Virus record (IMG/VR): IMGVR_UViG_3300018080_000442
Coordinates: 1-30,719 of that record
DNA: 30,719 bases
Source of the DNA: a virus
Strand: one strand, 5' to 3'
Part shown: positions 9,101-17,308 of the stretch, one piece after another
Position numbering within the stretch: position 1 is the stretch's first letter
Layout of the letters: each line of letters begins with the position of its first letter
The notes under the pieces: model-generated
Told to the model about the DNA's origin: nothing
Seen by the model: only the letters and a program-made list of their open reading frames with translations
Databases searched by the model: none
Program-made: the position numbers and the translations under genes

Positions 9101-12100
9101 GAGAAATCAACCCATTCCTCGGCTTGTGGTTCAGAAGCTTGGGAGAACTCTTCATCAGATAACTTAGTATGCGGGTCTGGGCCAACACCCTCTTCACGAG
9201 GGAAGAACTGCTCAAAGAAGGCTAGACCATTTTGGCCTGTACGTCTGGGTAGTCTGCCACGAACATACTCAGAGAAGTCATCAGCAAAAGCTTCTTCAAG
9301 CTCATTATATTCGTCTATATGGTAAAAAGCATTGTCTAACTTCATACCTGGAGAAAGTTTATGCCAATTTTTATCATCCTTGTATATTTTCTCTAGTTCT
9401 GGTAGGTTTCCCCTCACCTTGTCCCAATTTATAGCTTCCCCTTTATGTCTCCGCCCAACATGGATAGAAGCATAAACATCGAGGAAACTGGTATCACCAT
9501 CTTCAAATGCCTGACCAATAATCCCATGAGCTACTTCATGGAACATAACCTCTGGATCGAGTAGAGTCTCCTTATCTTGTGCCCTTATGATACCATCGTC
9601 TGGCATCCAAGAAGCACGAGTTGTTCTAATACCACCTTCCGTCAAGAACTCTGGATTTATTTCAAAGCCTTTGACCATCTTACGAATTGAGGTGGGTAGG
9701 CCACGAAGGTACTCAAGGACTGTCTCCCGATCCTCAACCTCAATACCCTCACCCCAGGTAAGGTGCTCCCATGACTCTATCTCTGCCTTGGTAGCAGGAA
9801 CACGAACCTCAGCCACCTTCTTCAACTCAGATAGTTGGGTTCTCCTTGCGTCTATCTGGTCTTGGGTAAGTTTGAGGTTCTCCTTCAAATGGTCAACAGC
9901 AGCTTTCTCTTCCACTATACCCGTTGGGGAACCACTCTGCTCGAGAGCGTAAATTCGATCTTGCTTCGCAATGATACTATTAGATATTGTTTCTATTTCC
10001 CCTTCCAACTCCTCAATGTCAGCTTCATGCAAAGCTATCTGTCTGTTGTAGGTTCTCTTGTATACATCTGTTATCTTGGTATTTAGGTCATCCTCCATAA
10101 CAGCACCGGCAACACTAGCTACCAGCTCTTCACCACGTTCAGTCTCGGCAAACTCATCCAGCGCTTCCTTCTCGGCAGCAGCCGTAGCTGGTTCGTCTTC
10201 AACCCCATCCTTCATCAGCTGCTCTTTCAACTCCTCAACCCTTGAGTCGAAGTCAGCCTTGTCACTTGGGGTCATGTGCTCTTTGGTAGTTTCAATCATC
10301 CTGTTGATGATCGCACCAGAAGCCCCGAACCCTACACCCATCATAGTACCAATGATGAAGGCTTCCTTGGCATCTGCATCGAAAGCCCAAGGGTCTTCCT
10401 CGCCCGTTGCTATATTGTAGACTACATTCTGGTAGAGTTCCTCACCACCCTCTGTGAGACCGACAATGGTTGTTTTACCAGCAACAGTCCCTAGCTTGAA
10501 CAGACCACGGTTTATTCCTCTGGCAAAGTTTTTCAAAGCATTGGCACTTGGAGCAAAGATCGTGGCAAGCTGAACAGCATCAAGACCCGCAAGCTTCATG
10601 TTACCCCAAAATGCCTCATTAGCAGCTTCATGGGCTTCATCCCAACTTGCACCCTCAGCGAGTTGTGCATCAAGCACACCACCTGCTTCCATCATGGACT
10701 CAGTGGTTCGGGACATAACACCGCCTGTGACACCGCCAAAGATGGTACGGAGGATTGTTGAACCAAAGGTTCCAAGCCCAGCCTTAGTAGCTACAGGGCC
10801 AGCTAAAGCAGCGCCACCAGCCCAACCCCACATGCCAACCAACATTAGATGGGCAGTAGTGGGAACTGTGCGGACAACACGTTGGGCATAGAAATTTGGG
10901 TTAAGGAGATGGCTCCACTGGAACTCACCCATAGTATCTACAACGTTGGGTGTGACAAACTCGCCCATCTCGTACATCTTCTTGGCTCCACCATCCCAAC
11001 CCATCATCTTTGTTGCCCCACCGAGGGTTTTCCACATATCACCATAACCTGCAAGGACAGATTTACCAGCAGTCTCCACAAAGCCAAGTAAACCCTTCTT
11101 CGGTATAGCCCTCTTGACCTTCTGGAGCATATCATGGTAGAACTCAACAATATATGAATCCTCGGTAACATCCCCGTAGATATCTGGGAAAGTCTCCTGA
11201 ACCCAATCAACTATAGCTTGATAACGTAGTTTTTTGTCACTGTAGAAGGGTATAGAAGCTAGGTCTTTAAGAGTCTCGTACCTCAAATGTGGGTATATTT
11301 GGGCTATATAATCAATAGGAAGTGTAGCTTCCTTTGGTTCATTGTCAGCAAGAAAAGCCTCTTCCAGGGTCAATGGGAGGAACTCTTCGGTATCCTCATC
11401 ATAGTGGGCTATGAGTTTATTGTTCTCATCCCAAACATCTCCCTCACGAAGAACGAACGGCACTGGTTCCCCAGACTCATCATCTATCATAATTATAACC
11501 TGACCACCACCCTCAGCTAGACCATCATAGTACCGCTGCAACGCCTCGACAGCTGTCTCGCCTTCCTTTGGTTCAATTCCATACTTCTCCTTGAGTGTCC
11601 GAAGCAGGGATTCTTCAAGTTTGGCAGCTCGGTCATCTACCTCAGTGTCGGTTAACCCGCCAAGCTTTTGCTCCGATTCTAGTGGATTGCCAAGCTCATC
11701 TACTGGTGGATAAGCAAGCTGTAGTGCCTCGGCTATTTCCGGTATATCCTTGCTGAAAGCTACTGTGGACATAATTTGGTTTGGTGATAGTTCGTCTTGG
11801 TTGGCTGCTAACCAATCCCAAAGGTCTATGTCCGAGACATCGAACCCACCCTCAATGATCTCCTTGGGAGACTTCTGGGCTATGGATTGGGCAAAGTTAG
11901 TGACCCACTCTGTCTCCTCATCATTGAAGTATAGACCTATGACTTTGAACCGTGAGCCAAGCTCTGTGGTATCTACGATTGGATGGCCCACAACAGCCAA
12001 GTATTGAACGGCATCCATGATATCTGGCAAGAGGGTGACAACCTTCTGCTTTCGTACCATTTCTTGGTACTCTTCCTCTAGTTCTAGCCGGTTCGCTACT

Positions 12101-12378
12101 ACTTCCTCTGGTGTGAGTCCGAGGTCTATTCCCCAACTCTCTGGGGTTACATTTTCCATTATGAGATCGGTAAGTCCAAAGAGGCTGGGAGCGAATTGTT
12201 CTGTAGTTTCCCTTATAGCCTTTTCTGGTAGACCCATCTTACCCCATTGTTCCGGAGTATGTCGCCGTAAATAGATATCGGAGTATTCTTTCCGTTTCTT
12301 CTCAAGTTCCTGCATCCGCTTGGTTTCGGATTCACCAAATTGGGTTGGGAACTTTGGTAATACTGTTGGATCTGGCAT
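6130..12378 (-). CDS. Giant internal virion / polyvalent protein with HEVAH metalloprotease motif, 2082 aa
   Basis: A 6.2-kb gene lies between portal and scaffold; its ATG at 12378 follows AAGGAGAAG and is 1 nt past the portal stop. Visible parts: an acidic helical N-terminus (1-500); hydrophobic Gly/Ala-rich segments at about 508-565 and 671-693; a coiled coil at about 768-860; a zinc-protease motif HEVAH at 947-951 with a possible third ligand in EEAFADDF (E1028/E1029); and a C-terminal third with an arginine-rich, membrane-like region (about 1600-1900) resembling the large polyvalent-protein domain LPD38. Phages often place ejected internal proteins or MuF-type toxins here, so I infer a virion-packaged protein delivered into the host, perhaps cleaving host or capsid proteins. 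No RNA polymerase motif was seen. Confidence 0.75.
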   Translation of the reverse strand: MPDPTVLPKFPTQFGESETKRMQELEKKRKEYSDIYLRRHTPEQWGKMGLPEKAIRETTEQFAPSLFGLTDLIMENVTPESWGIDLGLTPEEVVANRLELEEEYQEMVRKQKVVTLLPDIMDAVQYLAVVGHPIVDTTELGSRFKVIGLYFNDEETEWVTNFAQSIAQKSPKEIIEGGFDVSDIDLWDWLAANQDELSPNQIMSTVAFSKDIPEIAEALQLAYPPVDELGNPLESEQKLGGLTDTEVDDRAAKLEESLLRTLKEKYGIEPKEGETAVEALQRYYDGLAEGGGQVIIMIDDESGEPVPFVLREGDVWDENNKLIAHYDEDTEEFLPLTLEEAFLADNEPKEATLPIDYIAQIYPHLRYETLKDLASIPFYSDKKLRYQAIVDWVQETFPDIYGDVTEDSYIVEFYHDMLQKVKRAIPKKGLLGFVETAGKSVLAGYGDMWKTLGGATKMMGWDGGAKKMYEMGEFVTPNVVDTMGEFQWSHLLNPNFYAQRVVRTVPTTAHLMLVGMWGWAGGAALAGPVATKAGLGTFGSTILRTIFGGVTGGVMSRTTESMMEAGGVLDAQLAEGASWDEAHEAANEAFWGNMKLAGLDAVQLATIFAPSANALKNFARGINRGLFKLGTVAGKTTIVGLTEGGEELYQNVVYNIATGEEDPWAFDADAKEAFIIGTMMGVGFGASGAIINRMIETTKEHMTPSDKADFDSRVEELKEQLMKDGVEDEPATAAAEKEALDEFAETERGEELVASVAGAVMEDDLNTKITDVYKRTYNRQIALHEADIEELEGEIETISNSIIAKQDRIYALEQSGSPTGIVEEKAAVDHLKENLKLTQDQIDARRTQLSELKKVAEVRVPATKAEIESWEHLTWGEGIEVEDRETVLEYLRGLPTSIRKMVKGFEINPEFLTEGGIRTTRASWMPDDGIIRAQDKETLLDPEVMFHEVAHGIIGQAFEDGDTSFLDVYASIHVGRRHKGEAINWDKVRGNLPELEKIYKDDKNWHKLSPGMKLDNAFYHIDEYNELEEAFADDFSEYVRGRLPRRTGQNGLAFFEQFFPREEGVGPDPHTKLSDEEFSQASEPQAEEWVDFSYKRFENPFYSGKYNPRNPSLDEQITFQEAALAEREDIAKHIKSDKVRKVAQEQGKRFLTNMQNQLAEAQERVSQEDATKEDKDDPKAIKKQFTNLSKLTHIPRQRLIEGGWDGLPPFDRFRLSMPFIGDKSIEYKMQWNFLDSRFVFAAYEAATGLPFYLVNQRIRDGKGQVEQMRDKYADRYEKIKGFHRIKGDKAAKTRIAQYINAQDPDSGVQEPENLSDLERQVGNQIMAIFNEFKPVVRMLRFLEAYEQHPELEAMHKDIPDAPIEELEAAKIIYEGEGEQNLWAYLYDKTWGVRESGYDPRIIFNPNLFARVNPISSSRGSGRLIQRENLQLDQAGHEMSAIFARLDSYIHSVGIRWFLRREIMAMADLFDMAAPKFDKPKLVETFIRTYLTEVQGIAQEGGMLDHTLRRVYQMAAPVIFWHPWLCFRNVVQPLWGFPFRTELFRGLVEFRKLPADFRLKSRIFFDTEVDQSGRSIRDYMYQEENIGSSGKLPTAVEGTSRFLLKPLWGLSRLANRTSQFPLSDKISRNVGYHSALNKTYRVTNRYLRDGNLDRWMRRSGIQSPLLTQVERDNILRLLAQERISLSIPGLENLTGPEAASLRLAQSLTDTSLYMYDRSSRSSLEWKGSGRTLGSLLVFPRSTVQMYALQASKIFSSETSPMERIDAVKNVALLLVAGEVMSAFLIGLSGKKRKEYGFLEIINWELGGLTLGLAQDVMGGVNEVIQAMAGDKSMKERALAALPATVSRLGNTFVGFYKITLDSIETMTDTRGLDMQYIRKLRGWLDENYTPEEQEDIERSLLEQLQHAFTGSEAPDPQLWEETTSTLKDLEDSLGTRDMGKFYTLKELGNDASKLTKFFPIDMVSEEYGFSRLVEFYKESEDMWWEYLELPTKTDIGEMKGRDLRKEWRLSHLEEEARMLFWGKYDRPVDGLSTNDLQSIIDMLLIWFDQFDIDPQYEHPHFTSWVLPIREGEEPIPELDDAGY

Positions 12379-12379
12379 T

Positions 12380-14128
12380 TTATCTTCTCCTTATCCGTCC
12401 ATTACCTACCATATCACGTAATTGCTGTGGGGTAAAACCTCCCCTAGTTTCGGGTGGCGCTGTTCGGGACTGAGCACGGGGGGTAGCCTGTGGTGCTCCT
12501 GCTTCCCTTTGAGCCAAGATATCGGTCATCTCTGTTGGTTGACCCTGACCTGGAGGTGGTGCAGCAAACTGAGCTTCGAGTGCTTGAGCTGCCCTCCGAA
12601 AGAGCATAGCCTGTTTCACATCACCTCGCTGCTCAAGGTACTTGGCATGAGTTTGGTATCCGGCAATAAGTTTAATATTCTTGGTCATTGGATGATTCAT
12701 CACATCATCAAGTTCTTTACGCCTGATGATTGCTTGGGGATCGGGGAATTTATAAACCTCACCGAGCAATGTGGCTTGGTCAACATCTTCCCTCATCATC
12801 CCCCCAATAGTTCCACGCTCTAGCCAATCCTTTGCTACAGCAACTTCGGAATCCACCTTGAGGATCACATTATCGGGAATGTCCTTAGACGTAAGTTTCT
12901 CCAGGAATTTACCTTTTACCTCGAAGACTCGTCTAGTTGATTTAAGGTTAGTTAACCAGAATCGGCTGCTTTCACCCATTGCCCAATGCTTGGCATCCAT
13001 GTATGGATATAGTATCTGATTGGCAGACGATGTGGCCAATTGGCTGAGGGCATAGCCTGGCTGCCCCTCAACCATACCATAGACCGCATCATTAAAACTA
13101 CCTTTCTGTAATTCCCTCCGGATCTCCAGCAGATGGGCCTGAACTTCTATTGGTATGCCACCTGGGGGAATACGCTGGAGGCCAAGCTCCCCTGGGGCAT
13201 AGTGGAAGAATGCTCCACGTTCACGGATTTGTTGTGGAGTTGCTTGTGGAGTAGCACTGAACTCTTGGGTAATTGGTTGAGCAGTATCCCTCAGTATTTG
13301 GGATACCATTGATTTCCATTTATTGAAATAACCATTGACATCCTCGTTCACTGCAAAGATACCCCGACCTGTCCATCTACGCCAATCATCCTTGGCGGGG
13401 GTAAGGCTGCCTTTGTCGGGGAAACCACCCACTGGTGAAACCAAGATATTCATTTCTGGTCTTGGAACCCAACCAGTAACGTCCTTACCATTGATGAGTA
13501 CCATATTATACAGTGTGCCATCAGTATCTCTGGTAAAGAAGTCATCCAATGTAACCTGTGACCTATAGGTAGAATGTGGTGGATCATAGTTCCAATGCAA
13601 TAGTTGGGCCTTCTCAGCTGCTTCCCTATCGTTTATTCGGTATGAATGGACGCAGGACTGAAGTCTTCGGTTGTGGAAAAGTGGGTAAACCTCATATGGA
13701 TTCCACACTTGGGCATCGAGAAGCCCTGTTTGGGAATCGAAACGGAGTGGGATACTGTACCAACCAGTTACGAGAAGGAAGAACCCTAACTCGTCAATGA
13801 ATGGCTGGAGACCACCACTCTGTCTATCTTGGTCAATGAGAGTCCACATATGCTTACATGCCCTATCTATCTTTGCCCTTCTATCAAGCTCAATGGCTGT
13901 TTCTGATAGGATCGGGGTATTGAAGACTAGCTCCCCCTTGGTCAACAGGTAATGAGCCATGTTGTAGAATGTTAGTGGTTCATTGCTGACATATGATTCC
14001 ATATTCTTGGCTTGCAATTGGTCAACGAGAGTAAGCATCTGATACCACTCGGTAAACTGAGCATTTCGTTGATACCAATGGGTTTTTAGGTTGGCTATTT
14101 GTGATCTTACTTGGGCTTCTGTTAACAT
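12380..14128 (-). CDS. Portal protein
   Basis: The 582-residue size, the position directly after the large terminase (9 nt) and the sequence character (helical N-terminus, central mixed region with WNPYEVYPLF, a long stem-like helix LLEIRRELQKGSFNDAVYG) fit a phage portal, the dodecameric head vertex through which DNA is packed. The C-terminal 60 residues are Pro/Gln/Arg-rich and likely disordered (PPPGQGQPTEM, QSRTAPPETRGG), a common portal feature. ATG at 14128 follows GGAGGAATA. Confidence 0.8.
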   Translation of the reverse strand: MLTEAQVRSQIANLKTHWYQRNAQFTEWYQMLTLVDQLQAKNMESYVSNEPLTFYNMAHYLLTKGELVFNTPILSETAIELDRRAKIDRACKHMWTLIDQDRQSGGLQPFIDELGFFLLVTGWYSIPLRFDSQTGLLDAQVWNPYEVYPLFHNRRLQSCVHSYRINDREAAEKAQLLHWNYDPPHSTYRSQVTLDDFFTRDTDGTLYNMVLINGKDVTGWVPRPEMNILVSPVGGFPDKGSLTPAKDDWRRWTGRGIFAVNEDVNGYFNKWKSMVSQILRDTAQPITQEFSATPQATPQQIRERGAFFHYAPGELGLQRIPPGGIPIEVQAHLLEIRRELQKGSFNDAVYGMVEGQPGYALSQLATSSANQILYPYMDAKHWAMGESSRFWLTNLKSTRRVFEVKGKFLEKLTSKDIPDNVILKVDSEVAVAKDWLERGTIGGMMREDVDQATLLGEVYKFPDPQAIIRRKELDDVMNHPMTKNIKLIAGYQTHAKYLEQRGDVKQAMLFRRAAQALEAQFAAPPPGQGQPTEMTDILAQREAGAPQATPRAQSRTAPPETRGGFTPQQLRDMVGNGRIRRR

Positions 14129-14137
14129 TATTCCTCC

Positions 14138-15646
14138 TTACCAATCCCATCCTGGGACTGCGCCTTGATAGCCCTGTGAACCACCACCAAACTTGCGGAC
14201 TGCACAGGCAATCATTAGGGCAATTGCTAAGTCATCGAAAGTTTGGGCAGTCGGCTTCATCTTAATAAACCGATAGCCCCGTAATTGCCTAACTAAGTTT
14301 ATATCTCGTATATTAAGCCTTGGTAATACTTCCCTAAGTGCTGTTCTCATGTACTCCTTTGTGGGTTCATTAGTCCACCATCCGAGGTTATTAGTAACTC
14401 TTGATTGGAGTAAGTCCCTCTGGCGGTGGATGTTTGGGTAGTTGGATAACCGAATGTTCGGTGAATCTAGGCTATAACCCCCGACAAGTGCTCCAAGGAC
14501 TGCGTAGCCCGTGAAGTTACGCTCAACTACCAGTTCGGCACTATTGTACCAGAAACCCATCTGTTGGAGGATGTTGGCAAAGGTATTTGGGTCAACACGG
14601 CCTTGGTATGTGGCTACTACATTATAGTGGTAGTCCATTACCACAGCAGCCGAGTAGCTTCCTGTTGGTGATCCAGCCGCTGAGTCAGCAGCCAATATAT
14701 ATGCTTGGCCAGGTAATGGGGGTGTCCAATAATGCCAACCCCCTGGGTGGAGTTCGCCCTCGTAACAACCATTAGCCATATCCCTCAGTAGCTCCTGGTC
14801 GAACACGGGGTCACCAACAGTTAAGAAACATGATACCTCATCCTCTGGGTACTCTTGCCAGAATAGTCCACCTTTCTCACCAAGCTTCCACCTACGCCAT
14901 CTTATCTGATCTTCGGTTAGTTTGAACCTCTCCACGAGGTCACCCTCTTCGGCTGTGTAGATTAGGTCAAAGCGATCTTCTGGTGGTGCTAGTTCTGACC
15001 CACGAGATATGAAATAGCCATCATCCCACCACCAAGGAAAGAAGAACGGTTTGTATGGGGATTTGCCTTCTCTTGCCCGTGTCCATTTCTCGAAGAAGAT
15101 GTTGTCTTCACCATTAGGCGTACATTCTATAGTAAGTTCCCCTGTGATCGGCACAGCATCCTCTACGCCATTGAGTAGTTTTTCCCCATCCTCGTAATAG
15201 GCTAGCTCGGACAGTAGGGCTTTACGGATTGTATCACCATGACCAAACGCTCTGGCCCCAGCAGTACCAATGTATATGGCACTGTGCAATTCGGGGAAAG
15301 TCTTCTCCGAGCGGCTCTCGGCCCCTACCTTTGGTTTGGGTTCACCCATAGTGTCATGGTAGAATTGAACACGATCAAGCAGCCGCTGTGTAGCACGGGT
15401 TTCATGGCTTACTACAGCACATTGGGTGTGAAGGATAGTGATACAGTCCACATACATATCAGCCAATATGCTACTTGAGCATCCTCCTTGGCGATATTTG
15501 AGGATTATATTCCTCGGCCCTTTGTTCCTGTTAAAGTGCGATTGGAGGCGATTGAACTTGAAGGGGACAACTACCCCCTGTTTGTTGTCAATCTTCAACA
15601 GAGCTTCAATAAGCTTAACTCGGTCTATGTCAGCTATGGTCGTCAT
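14138..15646 (-). CDS. terL: Terminase large subunit
   Basis: TerL is the ATP-driven DNA packaging motor with a C-terminal headful or site nuclease. Residues 50-58 (KYRQGGCSS) form the terminase-type Walker A variant; A-L-L-S-E at 143-147 is Walker B with catalytic Glu; C-T-P-N-G at 175-179 is the coupling motif. The nuclease half shows D321 (ILAADSAAG), E385 (VVERN) and D471/D472 (FDDLAIAL), the three-acid RNase H-like site. The length of 502 residues is normal. The gene follows the small-terminase candidate by 15 nt and precedes the portal. Confidence 0.92.
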   Translation of the reverse strand: MTTIADIDRVKLIEALLKIDNKQGVVVPFKFNRLQSHFNRNKGPRNIILKYRQGGCSSSILADMYVDCITILHTQCAVVSHETRATQRLLDRVQFYHDTMGEPKPKVGAESRSEKTFPELHSAIYIGTAGARAFGHGDTIRKALLSELAYYEDGEKLLNGVEDAVPITGELTIECTPNGEDNIFFEKWTRAREGKSPYKPFFFPWWWDDGYFISRGSELAPPEDRFDLIYTAEEGDLVERFKLTEDQIRWRRWKLGEKGGLFWQEYPEDEVSCFLTVGDPVFDQELLRDMANGCYEGELHPGGWHYWTPPLPGQAYILAADSAAGSPTGSYSAAVVMDYHYNVVATYQGRVDPNTFANILQQMGFWYNSAELVVERNFTGYAVLGALVGGYSLDSPNIRLSNYPNIHRQRDLLQSRVTNNLGWWTNEPTKEYMRTALREVLPRLNIRDINLVRQLRGYRFIKMKPTAQTFDDLAIALMIACAVRKFGGGSQGYQGAVPGWDW

Positions 15647-15661
15647 TTAGGCAACCATCCT

Positions 15662-16210
15662 TTAAGGGTATACTTCCTCTTCAATCGGTGAACGTGCTTG
15701 TTCACACTCCGTGACATTGTCGCTCTCTGCACGTTCTGTAATGAGGCGTGTCTGGCCTTCAATGACCTCATTTTGTTGGTTGCCATTATCTCCCTCCACG
15801 ATTAGTTGCTGTAGTCGTTGTTCCCAAGAAAGGGCAAGAGATTGGGGTTGGTAGTCCAGGTCTCCTATGAGTTTGGTGTAGACATCACGGGCAAGCGGGA
15901 GTCGGATTAGCTGGTACTCTCCCGATTCCACCTCATCTTTTAGCTTGTCGAGGATCATTTTCTCCAACATAACTGCACTGAGTTGATTGTCCCGCCGTAG
16001 GAGCCTGATGGCCTCTTCCTTGTATTCACCAGCAAATTCTTTCCTTCTACGGTAGAGAGATACAAACTCATCACTCTTGAGCCATGTATTGTAGGTTCCC
16101 TTGGTTACACCACACATCTCCCGTGCTGCTTCCGTGGGAATGTCACAGATACGAAGGAGAAGGAATTTACGCCTCTTGCCGTGGGTAGCTTTTAATTCTT
16201 CTACTAACAT
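15662..16210 (-). CDS. Putative small terminase subunit (DNA-binding)
   Basis: The 182-residue protein has an N-terminal helix-turn-helix (about residues 26-50, TEAAREMCGVTKGTYNTWLK), a central helical oligomerisation region and a polar acidic tail. First position in the packaging operon, immediately before TerL, fits a small terminase that recognises the packaging site. No Shine-Dalgarno precedes ATG at 16210; instead a promoter -10 ends 6 nt upstream, so the mRNA is probably leaderless. A stand-alone HTH regulator is the alternative. Confidence 0.75.
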   Translation of the reverse strand: MLVEELKATHGKRRKFLLLRICDIPTEAAREMCGVTKGTYNTWLKSDEFVSLYRRRKEFAGEYKEEAIRLLRRDNQLSAVMLEKMILDKLKDEVESGEYQLIRLPLARDVYTKLIGDLDYQPQSLALSWEQRLQQLIVEGDNGNQQNEVIEGQTRLITERAESDNVTECEQARSPIEEEVYP

Positions 16211-16216
16211 GAGTTT

Positions 16217-16245
16217 ACTGTAACATAAAGTTGGCTGAATGTCAA
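16217..16245 (-). promoter_or_regulatory. Leftward late promoter
   Basis: On the minus strand, TTGACA (16240-16245) is followed by a 17-nt spacer and TACAGT (16217-16222). The predicted transcript start falls at or next to the ATG of the small terminase gene (16208-16210), so transcription would yield a leaderless message. It would drive the whole packaging and head operon. The -10 matches consensus at four of six positions. Confidence 0.65.
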
Positions 16246-16284
16246 TACCCCAGAGCTAGTTTGAGGCTATTTGGTGGCTAGCTA

Positions 16285-16313
16285 TTGACACACTTTGATT
16301 TATATGGTAAAAT
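16285..16313 (+). promoter_or_regulatory. Rightward early promoter P1
   Basis: TTGACA at 16285-16290, a 17-nt spacer and TAAAAT at 16308-16313, with TGG immediately upstream as an extended -10. It lies back to back with the leftward promoter in the 199-nt divergent intergenic region and 97 nt before the first early gene. The stretch from 16314 to 16390 is very AT-rich and otherwise shows no feature. Confidence 0.8.
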
Positions 16314-16409
16314 AACATTAGGAATTGAAGCTACTTTTAATAATAATGAAGCTATATCATAAGATTTATACTAATAATAAGAAAAAACGTTATGTAAAGG
16401 AGGACACTG

Positions 16410-16760
16410 ATGAAGTTTAATGTAGCAAAGAATGATCGACTACACTGTTATTATTGCAAGGAAGGAATCCAATATGGGACGCATTATCTTCTTATATTTC
16501 TCAAGGAAGGAGTAAGCAAACGAAGAGGTATCCTGCTATTTCATCTTGAATGTTACCCCAAATGGAGTGAAGCAGTGATGCTGAAGAAGTATTTTAGTTG
16601 GGAAGGGAGGATGAAACCAACAAAGAAGAGGGGTAGGCCAAGGAAGTATGCTACAGTAGAGGAAGCCCAACAAGCCAATCGGGAGAAGTCATTGGCAAAT
16701 TATCATAGGAGGAAGGAAAATGGACTTAATACTACCACCCAATGTGCAAAAGCAATTTAA
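16410..16760 (+). CDS. Early zinc-finger/AT-hook DNA-binding protein, 116 aa
   Basis: ATG at 16410 follows AAAGGAGGACACTG. The N-terminal 50 residues hold C-Y-Y-C and then H-x-x-C (LLFHLECYPKW), a likely treble-clef-like zinc site. Residues 70-80 read KKRGRPRKY, a textbook AT-hook that binds AT-rich minor groove. It is the first gene after the strong early promoter, so a role in host or phage gene regulation is likely (inference). Its end overlaps the next gene by 41 nt in another frame. Confidence 0.8.
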   Translation: MKFNVAKNDRLHCYYCKEGIQYGTHYLLIFLKEGVSKRRGILLFHLECYPKWSEAVMLKKYFSWEGRMKPTKKRGRPRKYATVEEAQQANREKSLANYHRRKENGLNTTTQCAKAI

Positions 16761-16917
16761 CCGATTAAAGGAGGAAAAGAAGGATCAGAACATTTGGGAA
16801 GGGAAGAAACGCCGAGGGGGTAAACCGATCTTGTGCCAAAGATGCGGCCAAGGTGGGGGAACGTTGGTCAAGGTGAATGACGGGGTCTACATACATACTA
16901 AGTGTTTGAAACAATAG
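16720..16917 (+). CDS. Small basic zinc-ribbon protein, 65 aa
   Basis: ATG at 16720 lies inside the end of the upstream gene and is preceded by AGGAGGAAGGAAA. The protein has a Lys/Arg-rich centre (KEEKKDQ, GKKRRGGK) and C-Q-R-C followed by a third Cys in HTKC, a probable zinc-binding ribbon. Charge and size suggest nucleic-acid binding. The function is unknown. Confidence 0.75.
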   Translation: MDLILPPNVQKQFNRLKEEKKDQNIWEGKKRRGGKPILCQRCGQGGGTLVKVNDGVYIHTKCLKQ

Positions 16918-16922
16918 AGGTA

Positions 16923-16951
16923 TTGACAACCAAACCATTATGTGGTACAAT
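16923..16951 (+). promoter_or_regulatory. Promoter P2 of the candidate ncRNA
   Basis: TTGACA (16923-16928), a 17-nt spacer ending TGTGG, and TACAAT (16946-16951), which is near-consensus. The expected transcript start, about 7 nt downstream, is base 16958, exactly where the 5' strand of the ncRNA closing stem begins. No gene follows in a usable distance before the terminator at 17209. Confidence 0.85.
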
Positions 16952-16957
16952 ACATTT

Positions 16958-17230
16958 GTGATGTGGCTGAATAAGCTGCTACGCAGGGTTAAGGCACCAA
17001 TTGGACTAGCGATGAGTTAGTCGCCTGTCGGCGGCAGTCAGAAAGCCGTAACTGACACGGCAGGCAAACAGTTGGGTTGTTGTCCCACAACTTACAGTGA
17101 TATCAATAATATTGGTACTACTGCGGAGGGACGCAAGCTTGGAAGAGAAGACACGGGAGAGGGTAGAAGTGCCCGAACCTAGTGCGGGTCTCCCCATCAC
17201 AGCAAATTACCCCCAATTCGGGGGTTTTTT
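16958..17230 (+). ncRNA. Candidate structured non-coding RNA, about 270 nt
   Basis: This stretch has its own promoter and terminator and no convincing ORF. Its ends pair: GUGAUG (16958-16963) with CAUCAC (17195-17200). Inside are consistent helices: GACTA/TAGTC (17004-17008/17018-17022); an 8-bp stem 17023-17030/17058-17065 enclosing GTCAG/CTGAC (17037-17041/17052-17056); AGTTG/CAACT (17070-17074/17088-17092); a 7-bp stem 17101-17107/17111-17117; and GGGAGA/TCTCCC (17155-17160/17189-17194) enclosing CCCG/CGGG. The predicted start coincides with the closing stem. It does not look like tmRNA, RNase P, SRP or 6S RNA. It may be a phage-specific regulatory RNA. Confidence 0.7.
17209..17230 (+). 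terminator. Intrinsic terminator of the ncRNA
   Basis: A C-rich arm ACCCCC (17209-17214), AATTC loop and GGGGGT (17220-17225) lead directly into a run of six T (17225-17230). It begins 8 nt after the RNA's closing stem and is the strongest rho-independent terminator in the window. Confidence 0.9.
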
Positions 17231-17281
17231 GTTACCTACCGTCTGCAGAAGTCCCCATATGACGGCATAATGTAACAGTGT

Positions 17282-17308
17282 ATTATACCACATCAATGGT
17301 TATGTCAA
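17282..17308 (-). promoter_or_regulatory. Possible leftward promoter antisense to the ncRNA
   Basis: On the minus strand, TTGACA (17303-17308) is followed by a short 15-nt spacer ending GATGTGG and a perfect TATAAT (17282-17287). The GATGTGG-TATAAT part matches the element shared by the rightward promoters. The short spacer lowers confidence. A transcript would run into the ncRNA in antisense. Confidence 0.4.

Noticed and set aside
17057-17140. GGCAAAC and GGGACGCAAGC in the ncRNA resemble pieces of the c-di-GMP-I (GEMM) riboswitch.
   Set aside because: The two pieces are about 60 nt apart, the second GEMM helix with its receptor is not evident, and the RNA ends in a terminator with no gene under its control. 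A covariance search would settle it.
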